Below, in pieces: positions 38,240-47,582 of a stretch of 64,000 bases of DNA; within the stretch, counting starts at the first letter, position 1, and each line of letters starts with the position of its first letter. A program made the translations under genes and the position numbers. Where the stretch lies: contig NZ_JAJEJP010000002.1 in NCBI RefSeq assembly GCF_021390495.1, forward strand, positions 868,001-932,000, written 5' to 3'. Under the pieces are notes generated by a model. That model saw only the letters and a program-made list of their open reading frames with translations. It did no database searches and was not told where the DNA came from. This stretch comes from Paraburkholderia sp. ZP32-5. Its GTDB lineage: Bacteria > Pseudomonadota > Gammaproteobacteria > Burkholderiales > Burkholderiaceae.

Positions 38240-38770
38240 ATGAACCTTCGCTTCACCATTTTGAGTGCGGTCTCCGTTGTGCTGCTGTCCGCATGCGGCG
38301 CGTGGCAAACCGTATCGGACACGTCGTCGAATGCGTATCACGCGGTGTTTTTCAAGCAGATCAAGGTACTCGATGTCGACCTGTCCGCGCGCGACGCGCT
38401 GAATCCGGACGACGCCGGCCGCGCGACATCGGTGGCGGTGCGCGTGTATCAGTTGAAGGATCGCAAGATGTTCGATGGCGCGTCGTACGAAGACCTGCTG
38501 AAGAACGATCGCACCGTGCTCGCGCAGGATCTGCAGGCGAGCATGGCGTCGGTACTGAATCCGGGCGCGTCGGCGAGCCTGTCGCAACCGATGCAGGCCG
38601 AGACGAAGTATGTCGCGGTGGTGGCGTTCTATCGCAATCCGGGTAACGGCGACGGCTGGAAGTATGTGATCGAGAAGAAGAAGCTCGATGCGGATAAGCC
38701 GTTGAGGATTTCGTTGATGGATCAGTTGCTACTGGCGCAAGGCAGCGCACCGCGCGACGCGTCGCGGTGA
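38240..38770 (+). CDS. tssJ: T6SS outer-membrane lipoprotein TssJ
   Basis: The 176-residue lipoprotein starts at the ATG at 38240, which has CAAAGGA upstream. An earlier ATG at 38213 overlaps tssG but would break the signal peptide with a charged extension. The lipobox is LLSAC with Cys19 as the lipidated residue. VRVYQLKDRKMFDGASYEDLL is typical of TssJ (VasD). It anchors TssM to the outer membrane and is the last gene of the rightward T6SS arm. Confidence 0.93.
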   Translation: MNLRFTILSAVSVVLLSACGAWQTVSDTSSNAYHAVFFKQIKVLDVDLSARDALNPDDAGRATSVAVRVYQLKDRKMFDGASYEDLLKNDRTVLAQDLQASMASVLNPGASASLSQPMQAETKYVAVVAFYRNPGNGDGWKYVIEKKKLDADKPLRISLMDQLLLAQGSAPRDASR

Positions 38771-38848
38771 GCATAAGCGCCATGCTCCCGAAAATCGTTC
38801 GGTGTTGGTGGGCGCGAGCCTTCACCCCCGCACCCCCAACAAAACCCC

Positions 38849-39574
38849 TCACACCTCGCGCAGCAACCTCCCAAACCCCTGCACCGGCTCGCCGATGCCG
38901 CTGACGCGAAGCGCATTCCACATCATTGCCGACGCCGCGGATATCACCGGCTTGCGCAAATCCTGTTCGAGCAGTTCGAGCACGTCCAAAGTCGGCATCC
39001 CGACGCCGCTCAGGAACACCGCATCGGCCTCCGGCACATCGACCTTGCGTGCGACCGAATACGCGCGCTCATCGCTCTCTTCGTAGATGTTGCGCACATC
39101 CGCGAGGCGGCCGTAGTTCACCACGTCGATACCGTGTACGCGAAGATGCTCGACGCCCTGCAACGTGGTGGCTTCGCTGTACGGCGTCGCATAGGCAATG
39201 CGCTTGATGCCGAGCTTCGAAAACGCCGCCATCACGGACCCGAAGGCGGTGATGAACGGTATGTTCCAGCGCTTTTCGATGCGCGCCACCAGCTCGGCCT
39301 CGGCGGCGCGCCCCAGCGTGTAGCTCGTCGCCGTATGCGCCATCACCACCACGTTCGGCGAGACCATCGCGAGCAGTTCCATGCAGTTGTCGAAGCTCTC
39401 GATCTGACTGCGGTTGCGCTCGTCCTGTCCATCGTGCGTGCCCGCCGCGCCGCTCGCGCTCATGCGCGTAAAGTGCAGCGATACACCACGCGGCGCCATC
39501 CCGTACATCTCCGGCTCGACGGTCGGATTGCCCGGAGGCACCATGAAGCCGATGCGCGCTCTCCATCCTTTCAT
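38849..39574 (-). CDS. Asp/Glu racemase-superfamily protein (maleate isomerase/AMDase-like), atypical active site
   Basis: The 241-residue protein is read from the ATG at 39574, preceded by GAAAGGTGA. The N-terminus (RIGFMVPPGNPTVEPE) and the C-terminal KPVISAASAMMWNALR match the maleate isomerase/arylmalonate decarboxylase branch. The two positions that are normally catalytic cysteines read His80 (MAHTATS, usual CTS) and Gly190 (LSGVGM, usual SCT). It may therefore catalyse another reaction or be inactive. It is the last gene of a leftward set with the alpha/beta-hydrolase-like protein and an MFS permease. Confidence 0.75.
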   Translation of the reverse strand: MKGWRARIGFMVPPGNPTVEPEMYGMAPRGVSLHFTRMSASGAAGTHDGQDERNRSQIESFDNCMELLAMVSPNVVVMAHTATSYTLGRAAEAELVARIEKRWNIPFITAFGSVMAAFSKLGIKRIAYATPYSEATTLQGVEHLRVHGIDVVNYGRLADVRNIYEESDERAYSVARKVDVPEADAVFLSGVGMPTLDVLELLEQDLRKPVISAASAMMWNALRVSGIGEPVQGFGRLLREV

Positions 39575-39600
39575 AGGTTCACCTTTCGACTGATTTCTGT

Positions 39601-40500
39601 TTAATGTCCGGCGGCAAGGCCGTCGATGAATGCCGCGGCCGCGCGCGCGCAATCGTCCGGATGGCTTGCTGCGATGTGGTACGAATCCGCGGGCACCTCG
39701 GTCCACGCCGAACCGGGCACGCTGTCACGCAGACGCTGCAAGTCGGCCGCGGCCGGACGTTGCTGGTACTTCGAGCCGGTATCCACCGGCGGCGCGCCGG
39801 CCGCGATGAACAGCGTCGGACATTGCACGCGATGCGGATTGCTCGGGCCATCGATCGCGGGCAGCAGCCGCAGACACGCCGCCACGCTCGCGGCGGGCGC
39901 GGTGCCCATCAGTTCCGTCCACCATTGCAGCGCGTTGGTCGACAGACTGCTGCCCATGCGGCCAGGCATCGTCGCATCGGCCCAGCGCTCGACGCCATTG
40001 CCAGGACCTTCGACCATCGCGAGCCAATCGTCGAGCCACGGCCCCAGCGACTTGTTCGGCGACGGCAGCATGCCCGCCAGCGTCATCGAGCGGATCCAGG
40101 GCAGGCGGCGCTGCGCCAGTTCGAAAGCGACCAGCGCGCCGAGCTTCGTCGCGACCAGATGCACACGCTTGCGTCCGAGCGCGGCAACCAGTTGCTCGAT
40201 GTCGTCGGCCCAATCGGCAATGCCGAAGCCCGCCGGCATCGCACTCGAACGGCCGAAGCCGCACAGGTCGACCCGCAGCACGCGGTGCTTGCGCGCGAGT
40301 TGAGGCGTCCACGCCCGCCAGATCTCGGCGCGCTCCGCGATGCCATGCAGCATCAGTATCGTGTCGGGTTCCCGCCAGCCGTCGGTGAAGTCGTCTTCGA
40401 CGCAATACAGCTCACGGCTCGCAGCGTCCTTGCTGCCTTTTACCGTGACGCGATGCGCGTGGGTCGCCGGTTCTTCGTTGAACCGCGATGGTTCGGTCAT
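39601..40500 (-). CDS. Alpha/beta-hydrolase-fold protein lacking the nucleophile serine
   Basis: The 299-residue protein is read from the ATG at 40500, with AAAGGAG upstream. An ATG at 40581 is possible but unsupported. The fold is evident from LMLHGIAERAEIWRAWTPQLA and VLRVDLCGFGRSS. The nucleophile elbow reads LVATKLGALVA, placing Lys119 where GxSxG normally has serine, so classical esterase chemistry is unlikely. A late histidine (SYHIAASHPDDCARA) is present. It lies 26 bp before the racemase-like gene and probably shares its transcript. The substrate is unknown. Confidence 0.75.
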   Translation of the reverse strand: MTEPSRFNEEPATHAHRVTVKGSKDAASRELYCVEDDFTDGWREPDTILMLHGIAERAEIWRAWTPQLARKHRVLRVDLCGFGRSSAMPAGFGIADWADDIEQLVAALGRKRVHLVATKLGALVAFELAQRRLPWIRSMTLAGMLPSPNKSLGPWLDDWLAMVEGPGNGVERWADATMPGRMGSSLSTNALQWWTELMGTAPAASVAACLRLLPAIDGPSNPHRVQCPTLFIAAGAPPVDTGSKYQQRPAAADLQRLRDSVPGSAWTEVPADSYHIAASHPDDCARAAAAFIDGLAAGH

Positions 40501-40577
40501 GTCGTTTTGCTCCTTTGCTTTGCTGTTTGTTGCTTCGGATCCGCTCATCGATTGATCGGTCCGCGTTCCGTATCCGT

Positions 40578-41933
40578 TCAACGCGCCTGCCGCGCGGCGC
40601 CGTCAGCGAACCCTGGCGCAATGTCCGCCGGCCGCTCGCGTCTGAGCGTCAGCGTGACGAGCGTACCGATCAGCGCGAGCACGACCATCGGCAGCAGGCC
40701 CATGCGAAAGTTGCCGGTCAGATCGCGAATCCAGCCAACGAGCGTCGGACACAGCACGCCCGCGATATTGCCGATTGCGCAAACCTGCCCGATGCCCGCC
40801 GCGGAGGTCCGCGCCGACAGCGATTCGGCGCACAGCGCAAACATTGGCGCCTTCACCGAGTAGCAGCCGGCCAGCGCCACGGTCAGCGCGATCACGGTGG
40901 GCGCCAGCGTGTTCAGAAACATGCAGGCGATCAGGCCCGCCGCCGACACCATCAGCGGCAATGCCGTGTGCCAGACGCGCTCGCCGCGTCGATCGGAACG
41001 CCGCGCCCACAGAATCATCACCGCGCTTGCGATGCCAAACGGAATCGCGTTGATCAGACCGGTGTCGAAATTGCTGAGGCCAAAGGACTTGATCATCTGC
41101 GGCTGCCAGTAGCTCAACGCATAGTTGCAGCCGACCGATCCCGCGTAGATCACCGCGAGACCCAGCACGCGCGGATGCCGCAGCACCTGCCAGATCGAGG
41201 TCGCTTCCACGCGCGCCGGCTGACGTCGCTCCTCGGCGAGGCTGGCGGTCAGCCATTCGCGGCCTTCGTCGGACAGCCAGCGCGCGCGGGATGGATCGTC
41301 GGGCAGCGCGACCAGTGCCAGCAGGCCCATCACGACGGCGGGCACGGCTTCGATCAGGAACAGCCACTGCCAGCCGTGCAGTCCGAGTACGCCGTCGAGT
41401 CCGAGCAACGCGCCCGAAATCGGCGAACCGATGAAATTGGCCAGCGGCATCGCCATCAGGAACAGGCTCAGCACGCGCGCCCGGTGCTGGCTCGGAAACC
41501 AGGTGCCGAGGTACAGGATCACGCCGGGGAAAAAGCCGGCTTCGGCTACGCCGAGCAGAAACCGCAACGCGAGAAACGACTTTTCGCCGGTGACGAACGC
41601 GGTCGCGCCGGAGACGAGCCCCCAACTGATCATGATCCGGCAGATCCACAGGCGCGCGCCGACCTTCGCCATCAGCACGTTCGCCGGCACCTCGAACAGA
41701 CACAGCGATACGAAAAAGGCCCCCACACCCCAGCCGAATGCCGTCGCAGTGAAACCCAGTTGCCGGTTCATCTCCAGCGCGGCGAAGCCGACGTTGACCC
41801 GGTCGATGAACGAGATGAAAAACGCGAGCACGAGAAACGGCACGATGCGGCCTGAAATTTTCGCGATCGTTCGTGTCTCGATCGACGCGTTCGCTGCTTG
41901 TGGCGCGTTCGGCGCGTGTGGCGCTTGTGGCAT
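40578..41933 (-). CDS. MFS permease, anion:cation symporter (ACS) type
   Basis: The 451-residue, 12-helix transporter has the ACS-family landmarks: FISFIDRVNVGFA near residue 45, ALRFLLGVAEAGFFPGVILYL and GWQWLFLIEAVPAVVMG. This family imports organic anions such as hexuronates, phthalate, tartrate or glycerate derivatives. It is the first gene of the leftward MFS/hydrolase/racemase set and probably supplies their substrate, an organic acid. GGAG precedes the ATG. Confidence 0.88.
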   Translation of the reverse strand: MPQAPHAPNAPQAANASIETRTIAKISGRIVPFLVLAFFISFIDRVNVGFAALEMNRQLGFTATAFGWGVGAFFVSLCLFEVPANVLMAKVGARLWICRIMISWGLVSGATAFVTGEKSFLALRFLLGVAEAGFFPGVILYLGTWFPSQHRARVLSLFLMAMPLANFIGSPISGALLGLDGVLGLHGWQWLFLIEAVPAVVMGLLALVALPDDPSRARWLSDEGREWLTASLAEERRQPARVEATSIWQVLRHPRVLGLAVIYAGSVGCNYALSYWQPQMIKSFGLSNFDTGLINAIPFGIASAVMILWARRSDRRGERVWHTALPLMVSAAGLIACMFLNTLAPTVIALTVALAGCYSVKAPMFALCAESLSARTSAAGIGQVCAIGNIAGVLCPTLVGWIRDLTGNFRMGLLPMVVLALIGTLVTLTLRRERPADIAPGFADGAARQAR

Positions 41934-42273
41934 AGGCGGCAGTCTCCGTAAGTCTTCTTATCGAAATGCGGCCGATACCGATGCGGCTCGACCAGGAGAA
42001 AGAGGTTAAGAAAAACTGTCACCGCGCGCCATCGACATTTTGTTGGTCCGGCTTGCAGTTTTTATTGGCGTGCCGACAGGTGTTGGTGTTTGCCCGTGGG
42101 CGCGAGAGGGCGCGCGTCGTCATCGCCGGCATCGGCGGCATGGCCCGTTCACGGGCGAAACGATCGATCGCGTGACTCGCGTAATGAACGCGCGGACGTA
42201 GCCGCGAGGAACAAGGACAGTCCGGTTCGACATTGAACGACGCCGACCGGAACAGACGAAGATCAGGCCGCGC
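41934..42273. other. 340-bp gap holding the promoter of the MFS/hydrolase/racemase set
   Basis: The gap lies between the MFS start and the end of a LysR gene on the same strand. It contains no supported ORF. The promoter of the leftward set must lie here. I saw no convincing operator. Confidence 0.5.
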
Positions 42274-43173
42274 TCAGGGCGCCAGTTCGTGTGGCTTCGG
42301 CAGGCTTTCGATCCACCTGATAAAAGCCTCGACGGCCGGCACGTTCATCGTTTCGGGGCGGCACACCAGATGAAAACCGCGGTCGCGTTTGAGCACGACC
42401 GGCGAGATCATATGCAGCCTGCCGGCCGCCAGATCCTGAGTCAGATAGCAGCGTTGCGACAGGCCGACGCCCAGACCGTCGAGCGCGCCCTGGAAGATCA
42501 GCGCCATGTCGTTGAGCGGCATGCGCCGCGCCGGAATGACGTCGCTCAAGCCCGCTTCCTCGAACCAGTCGGGCCAGTCGTCGAGGCGCAGCGTGTGCGT
42601 GAGCAGCGTCACGGATGCAAACGCTTCGGCCAGCGTCTCGTGCTCGAACACGTCGCGCAGACCGGTGCCGCAGAAGGCGACGAGTTCGTCGTGAAACAGC
42701 AGCGTCGAGTGCAGGCCGGGCCAATTGCCGTGTCCGTAGCGCACGCCGAGTTCGACGTTGTCGCGGTTGAAGTCGACGGCATCGAATGCGGTGGTGAGCC
42801 GCAGATCGACTTCCGGATGCTGGCGCTGGAAATCGGGCAGTTGAGGAATCAGCCAGCGCACCAGCAACGTGGTGTACGCGCGCAGCGTGATCGGGCTGCG
42901 GCTCGTCGTATCGAGCAGCAGATCGGTTGCCTCGCCCATCATTTCGAATGCGCGGCCGAGCGCTCGCGCGTATTGACGGCCCTGGTGAGTCAGCGTCAGC
43001 GTGCCGCCGTCGCGTTCGAACAACTGGGCGCCGAGCGAGTCTTCGAGATTCTTCACGTGGCGGCCGACCGCGGTCGGCGTGACCAGCAATTCCTCCGCCG
43101 CGCGGGTCAGGGTGCCGTGGCGGGCGGCGGTTTCGAACGCACGCAGTGCATTCAGGGGCGGGAGTCGACGCAT
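42274..43173 (-). CDS. LysR-family transcriptional regulator (GcvA-like)
   Basis: The 299-residue regulator has an N-terminal winged HTH (LPPLNALRAFETAARHGTLTRAAEELLVTPTAVGRHVKNLE), followed by the periplasmic-binding-like effector domain. The opening RRLPPLNALRAFE is typical of the GcvA/AmpR-like subgroup. It lies between the two MFS genes on the same strand, so it may control either. No divergent target is next to it, which is unusual for LysR genes. Confidence 0.9.
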   Translation of the reverse strand: MRRLPPLNALRAFETAARHGTLTRAAEELLVTPTAVGRHVKNLEDSLGAQLFERDGGTLTLTHQGRQYARALGRAFEMMGEATDLLLDTTSRSPITLRAYTTLLVRWLIPQLPDFQRQHPEVDLRLTTAFDAVDFNRDNVELGVRYGHGNWPGLHSTLLFHDELVAFCGTGLRDVFEHETLAEAFASVTLLTHTLRLDDWPDWFEEAGLSDVIPARRMPLNDMALIFQGALDGLGVGLSQRCYLTQDLAAGRLHMISPVVLKRDRGFHLVCRPETMNVPAVEAFIRWIESLPKPHELAP

Positions 43174-43321
43174 ACGCGGAGTCTCCAGCGGAGGCCCGCT
43201 GGAGTGCCTTGACGAGAATGTTTCAGGCTTTTTACTTTACCGCAGAAGGCCGCTGGTGTTGCGGGTCATCGTTGCGAGCGGGTTCCGATGCCGGCGATGC
43301 TTATCCGCGGCGCACGCGATT

Positions 43322-44650
43322 TCACGACCTGATGACCGCGCGCGCCGCATTACGTTCGCTCTGATGTCCCGCCGCGCGGCGCGACATCTGGCGCGCGAAG
43401 ATCACGCTCGCGGTGAGCCCGCACACGGCGCCGATGCTCATCCAGATGCCGGGCGCAGCCTTGTTGTCCAGCACATGGACGAGCCACGTTGCGATCGCCG
43501 GCGTAAAGCCGCCGAAGACCGCCGCGCTGACGCCGAACGCCAGCGAAAAAGCGGCCGTGCGGATTTCCATCGGCATCACTTCCGCGAGCGCAATGTACAT
43601 CGCGCCGTTATAGCCCGAGTACAGGAACGAAAGCCACAGCGACACGATCAGCAGATGCGCGAAATCCGGCGTGCCGATCAGCCACAGCATCGCCGGATAG
43701 GCGGTCGTGATCGCCAGCGCCGAGAAGCCGATCAGCACCGGCCAGCGGCCCACGCGGTCCGACAGCGCGCCCATGATCGGCAGCCAGAACGCGTTCGACA
43801 CGCCCACCGCGAGCGCGGCCAGCAAGCTGTGCGCGGTACTCAGGCGCAGCACCTTGTCGCCGAACGTCGGGGTGTAGACGGCGAGCAGATAGAACGACAC
43901 GTTCGTCATCGACACCAGCAGGATGCCCGTCAGCACGACACCGATATGACTGCCCAGCTGGACGAAGATGTCGCGCGTGCCAGGCCGCGTGCGGCGCGCG
44001 AGGAATTCATCGCTTTCCTCCAGCGAGCGCCGGATCAGGAACAGGAACGGCACCATCAGACAGCCGATGCCGAACGGGATCCGCCAGCCCCAGGCCGAGA
44101 TTACGTCGGGCGCCATCCACGCGTTGATCGCATAACCGAGCAGCGCCGCGATGATCACGCCGATCTGCTGCGCCACCGATTGCCACGCGACATAAAAGCC
44201 CTTATGGCCGGGCGTCGCCATCTCGGCGAGGTAGACCGCGACGCCGCCCAATTCCGCGCCCGCCGAGAAGCCCTGCAACAGCCGTCCAATCAGCACCAGC
44301 AGCGGCGCGAGCACGCCGATGCTCGCGTAGCCGGGCGTGAACGCAATGATCAGCGTCGCGATCGCCATCATCATCAGCGTGACGATCAGACCTTTGCGCC
44401 GACCCACCCGGTCGATGTAGCCGCCGAGGATGATCCCGCCCAACGGCCGCATCAGAAAGCCCGCGCCGAAGGTGGCGAAGGTCAGCATCAGCGAAGCGAA
44501 TTCGCTGCTCGCCGGAAAGAAGGCTTTCGCGATATGCGACGCGTAAAAGCCGAACAGGATGAAGTCGAACATCTCGAGAAAATGGCCGCTCGTCGCTCGC
44601 AACAGGGCCTTGACCTGCCTCAGCGGATCGACCGGCGTGGGAGTGTTCAT
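43322..44650 (-). CDS. MFS permease, metabolite:H+ symporter (MHS) family, citrate/tricarballylate-like
   Basis: The 442-residue transporter is read from the ATG at 44650, with CAGGAGAC upstream. MHS features are FLEMFDFILFGFYASHIAKAFFP, GFLMRPLGGIILGGYIDRVGRRKG and LLQGFSAGAELGG. The sequence looks like citrate or tricarballylate proton symporters (CitA/TcuC type). It diverges from an MmgE/PrpD gene, whose family acts on methylcitrate or cis-aconitate-like acids. The pair may therefore import and process a tricarboxylic or related acid (inference). Confidence 0.88.
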   Translation of the reverse strand: MNTPTPVDPLRQVKALLRATSGHFLEMFDFILFGFYASHIAKAFFPASSEFASLMLTFATFGAGFLMRPLGGIILGGYIDRVGRRKGLIVTLMMMAIATLIIAFTPGYASIGVLAPLLVLIGRLLQGFSAGAELGGVAVYLAEMATPGHKGFYVAWQSVAQQIGVIIAALLGYAINAWMAPDVISAWGWRIPFGIGCLMVPFLFLIRRSLEESDEFLARRTRPGTRDIFVQLGSHIGVVLTGILLVSMTNVSFYLLAVYTPTFGDKVLRLSTAHSLLAALAVGVSNAFWLPIMGALSDRVGRWPVLIGFSALAITTAYPAMLWLIGTPDFAHLLIVSLWLSFLYSGYNGAMYIALAEVMPMEIRTAAFSLAFGVSAAVFGGFTPAIATWLVHVLDNKAAPGIWMSIGAVCGLTASVIFARQMSRRAAGHQSERNAARAVIRS

Positions 44651-45109
44651 TCGTTTTGTCTCCTGGCTTGGTGGAAGTCCGACCATTGAGATAGCGAATC
44701 TCGGGGATCAGGGCGTCGCGGTGCGCGGGCGGGGTGCCGCGTCAGCGCAAGACGCCGATCGGGTCGGCTTGCCGCCTCCCGGCGCGATCGCCCCGCGCTT
44801 TGCAAGCCGCTGAGGTCGACCCCGCGTTCGGGGGCGGAAATATAGTCGACAAAGAATATGGCGTGGGCGCGCCCCGCACCATCGACTTTATTTACGCTCG
44901 ATGCGGAGTTTTTGTTCGGCTTAAGGGCTTCCGTCGCGGCAAGGGTTTCATCGGCGGTAGTGCCGATAAGAGCATGGCTCGCCACATCGCCCACGCGGTG
45001 CTGCGCCGCTTTCTTTATTGCTATAGTATCGATTATCGAGATAATAGCCCGATTAGCGGAACACTATAGCGGGTGCAGTGAAACGCGAGCGGGCAAACCG
45101 GGTGAAAAG
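44651..45109. promoter_or_regulatory. Divergent regulatory region between MHS permease and MmgE/PrpD
   Basis: This 459-bp gap contains the two divergent promoters. Near the mmgE side an 8-bp inverted repeat, GCTATAGT at 45020-45027 and ACTATAGC at 45063-45070, encloses an AT-rich pseudo-palindrome (TATCGATTATCGAGATA, 45027-45043). These are candidate operator sites, possibly for the IclR regulator encoded just past the MmgE/PrpD gene. The first half of the gap is GC-rich and shows nothing recognisable. Confidence 0.5.
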
Positions 45110-46477
45110 ATGACCGTCATGCATGAGCAAAAACCTGCGCAATCGTCGGATGCCGTCGCAGCGGCGCCGATCGCGGTTCAGTTGGGCGCATTCGTTGCCG
45201 GTACGCGCGTCGAAGATATGCCGGCCCACGTGCTGGAGCAGGCGAGAAGCCGCCTGCTCGATTCGATTGCCACCGCGATCGAGGCGCGCGGCTTGCCGGT
45301 GCCGGCCGTCGCGCAGCGGTTCGTCGGCGCGTCGCAGGGGCCGGCCACGATGATCGGCAGCGCGCAGCAGGTGGCGGCCGTCGATGCGGCATTCGTCAAT
45401 GCGGCGCTCGTCAATGGCTGCACGCATGACGACTTCCTCGCGAAGTCTCATGCGGGCGCCGTGGTGATACCCGCCGCGCTCGCGGTCGGTGAAGAGGTCG
45501 ACGCTAGCGGCGCCGATCTGCTGGTGGCAATCGTGCTTGGCTACGATGTGGTGGCCCGCGCATACCTCGGCGGGCCGGGTATGCTGCCGCGCTTTCGGGC
45601 CTCGGGCGTGCCGGGCGCGGTCGGCGCCTCGGCGGCCGCGGCGCGGATGCTCGGCTTGTCCGCGGCGCAGACGGCCAACGCGCTGGGGTTGTCCACGATG
45701 TTTGCGTCGGGCTTCGGTGAGGGGTTCCTCGCGGGCACGACGGACGTCAAGCTCAATGTCGCATGGGCCTCGCGCAGCGGCGTGTCCGCCGCGCAGCTCG
45801 CGCGTTGCGGCGCGACCGCCGCACCGAGCGCGTTCGAAGGGAAATCCGGCTATTTCAATGCCTTCGCGAATTCGGCGGAGCGCGCGGGCGAAGCGATTCG
45901 AGACCTGGGTCAGCGATTTCTGATCGAGGACACGGTCTACAAGGAACGGCCCGTGTGCATCTTCGTGCAGACTCCGGTCGAGCTTGCTCACAGATTGACG
46001 ACGGCTCACCGTTTCGATGCCGCGAAGATCGAGCGCGTGCGAATTCGCGCTCCGCTTGAGACGTTGACCAACCCCGGCTACCAGAACGTCGCGCCTTTTG
46101 CGAGCCAGTTGCAGGCCCGGATCAGCGTGCGCTTCTGTGTGGCCGCCGCGCTATTGGGTCGCCCGGTCGATACCTATGCGTACTTCGATCAACTGGACGA
46201 TGCGCAGGTATTGGCGCTGGCCGAGCGCATCGATTTGCTGCCTCCCGAGGACACCCGCAGCGTGTTCGTCGAGGTGCTGCATGACGGCAAGTCGTATAGC
46301 GAAGAAGGCTTCGAGATGGATCACCTGTTGCCGTCGCAGGAAAAGATCATCGCCAAATTCCGGCATCTGACGGCGGGATTGCCGGCCGGCCTGAGCGAAA
46401 AGCTGCTCGATAGCGTGATGAATCTGGAGAAGCTGCCTGGCCTACGCAGCGTGACGGCGTTGCTGCGCGATATCTGA
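45110..46477 (+). CDS. MmgE/PrpD family protein
   Basis: The 455-residue protein is read from the ATG at 45110, with GGGTGAAA upstream (an ATG at 45119 is the alternative). The longer open reading upstream covers the promoter region and is rejected. The family includes 2-methylcitrate dehydratase and cis-aconitate decarboxylase. Visible blocks are AAVDAAFVNAALVNGCTHDDFL, GYDVVARAYLGGP and a C-terminal region with VRIRAPLETLTNPGYQNVAPF. Many such genes near transporters act on unknown acids. It diverges from the MHS permease and converges on iclR. Confidence 0.85.
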   Translation: MTVMHEQKPAQSSDAVAAAPIAVQLGAFVAGTRVEDMPAHVLEQARSRLLDSIATAIEARGLPVPAVAQRFVGASQGPATMIGSAQQVAAVDAAFVNAALVNGCTHDDFLAKSHAGAVVIPAALAVGEEVDASGADLLVAIVLGYDVVARAYLGGPGMLPRFRASGVPGAVGASAAAARMLGLSAAQTANALGLSTMFASGFGEGFLAGTTDVKLNVAWASRSGVSAAQLARCGATAAPSAFEGKSGYFNAFANSAERAGEAIRDLGQRFLIEDTVYKERPVCIFVQTPVELAHRLTTAHRFDAAKIERVRIRAPLETLTNPGYQNVAPFASQLQARISVRFCVAAALLGRPVDTYAYFDQLDDAQVLALAERIDLLPPEDTRSVFVEVLHDGKSYSEEGFEMDHLLPSQEKIIAKFRHLTAGLPAGLSEKLLDSVMNLEKLPGLRSVTALLRDI

Positions 46478-46502
46478 GCGGGTTGGGTACGGCTTGCGCG
46501 GA

Positions 46503-47288
46503 CTAGACCCGTCCGAGCCGATGCGTCAATTCATTGGCGGCGCGTTGCAACAGCGCGATGAATCCATCGACACGCGATTCGTCGAAACGAAAGTGCGGAA
46601 TGGTCAGCATCACGCTGCCTCGCACCGCGCCGGAGGCATCGAAAAACGGCACCGCGATGCCATGCATGTCGGGCGCGCGTTCGGAATAGCTCAGCGCGTA
46701 GCCCTGTTTGCGGATCGATTCGAGTGTCGTACGTAGCGCGTCTGCACTCAGCGCGCGGCCATCGAGCGGCGACGCTTCTTCGCGGGCCAGGACCGAGTCG
46801 ATTTCTTCCGGACTGAGAAAGGCCAGCAGCGATTGTCCGGCCGCGCCCCACGCGAGCGATTCAAGCCGGTTGAGTTCGCTCGTATAGCGCAGCGGATGCA
46901 CCGGAGAGGCGATGTGCGAGAAGAACATTTTCTGTTCCTGGCGCGCCAGTATCACGAGTAGCGTGGTTTCGTCGGTTTCGTCGCGAATCGCTTGCAGCAG
47001 AGGATCGGCGAGCTGGTTGATCGGCATGTTCGCGCTCAGCCGTCCGGCTATCCGGTACAACTCGACACCGGGCATATAAAGGCCTGCGGCATCCTGTTCG
47101 ACGTAGCCGAGCGGCTTGCAAAGACCGAGCAGCCGATGCGTGCTTGCGCGCGGCAGCGACAGCGCTCTCGCGAGTTCGTTGACCGACCATCGGTCCTTGA
47201 TGGCAAACGCGGACAGGATCCGTAGGACTCGATTGACCGTGCCGCCATCGGCGGAAGATGCTGGCAGTGTGGGATCGGGCGATGCCAT
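46503..47288 (-). CDS. IclR-family transcriptional regulator
   Basis: The 261-residue protein has an N-terminal winged HTH (VNRVLRILSAFAIKDRWSVNELARALSLPRASTHRLLGLC) and the IclR effector-binding domain (SLAWGAAGQSLLAFLSPEEID). It converges on the MmgE/PrpD gene with a 25-bp gap. It is the best candidate regulator of the MmgE/PrpD and MHS permease pair. Confidence 0.92.
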   Translation of the reverse strand: MASPDPTLPASSADGGTVNRVLRILSAFAIKDRWSVNELARALSLPRASTHRLLGLCKPLGYVEQDAAGLYMPGVELYRIAGRLSANMPINQLADPLLQAIRDETDETTLLVILARQEQKMFFSHIASPVHPLRYTSELNRLESLAWGAAGQSLLAFLSPEEIDSVLAREEASPLDGRALSADALRTTLESIRKQGYALSYSERAPDMHGIAVPFFDASGAVRGSVMLTIPHFRFDESRVDGFIALLQRAANELTHRLGRV

Positions 47289-47582
47289 GAAAACCGCGCG
47301 GTGACTGAGGCTATGAGGTGGGGCAAACCCGCGCCGGGCGGGCGTAAGAGCGGCGAGTATAGCATCGCGTTTCTGCGGCCCGGCGTCGGGTCTGTGCGTT
47401 GCGATGGAGGACTTTTCGCGGGCTATGGCGAAGCAATTTCACTGCAAGCTGTGGCCGTTGGTCGAAACCATCTGGCTCGGTATTCGCACCGCGTTTTGCA
47501 GAGCTTGTCGCGATGACGATGGCCTGCCGTCGGTCTGTGTGACCCAGAATTCGAAAAAATCCAAATCTGTCATCCACACCGG
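47289..47582. other. 294-bp gap between iclR and tetR
   Basis: The gap contains the iclR promoter and the 3' flank of the TetR gene. Short ORFs here lack ribosome sites, and I see no hairpin or recognisable element. Confidence 0.45.

Noticed and set aside
43001..44689. 562-codon open frame antisense to the MHS permease and LysR genes
   Set aside because: The product is almost entirely Arg/His/Asp/Gln-rich and overlaps a well-supported transporter.
44858..45109. 84-residue N-terminal extension of the MmgE/PrpD protein
   Set aside because: It covers the divergent promoter region with its inverted repeat; the ATG at 45110 has a ribosome site and gives the family-normal length.
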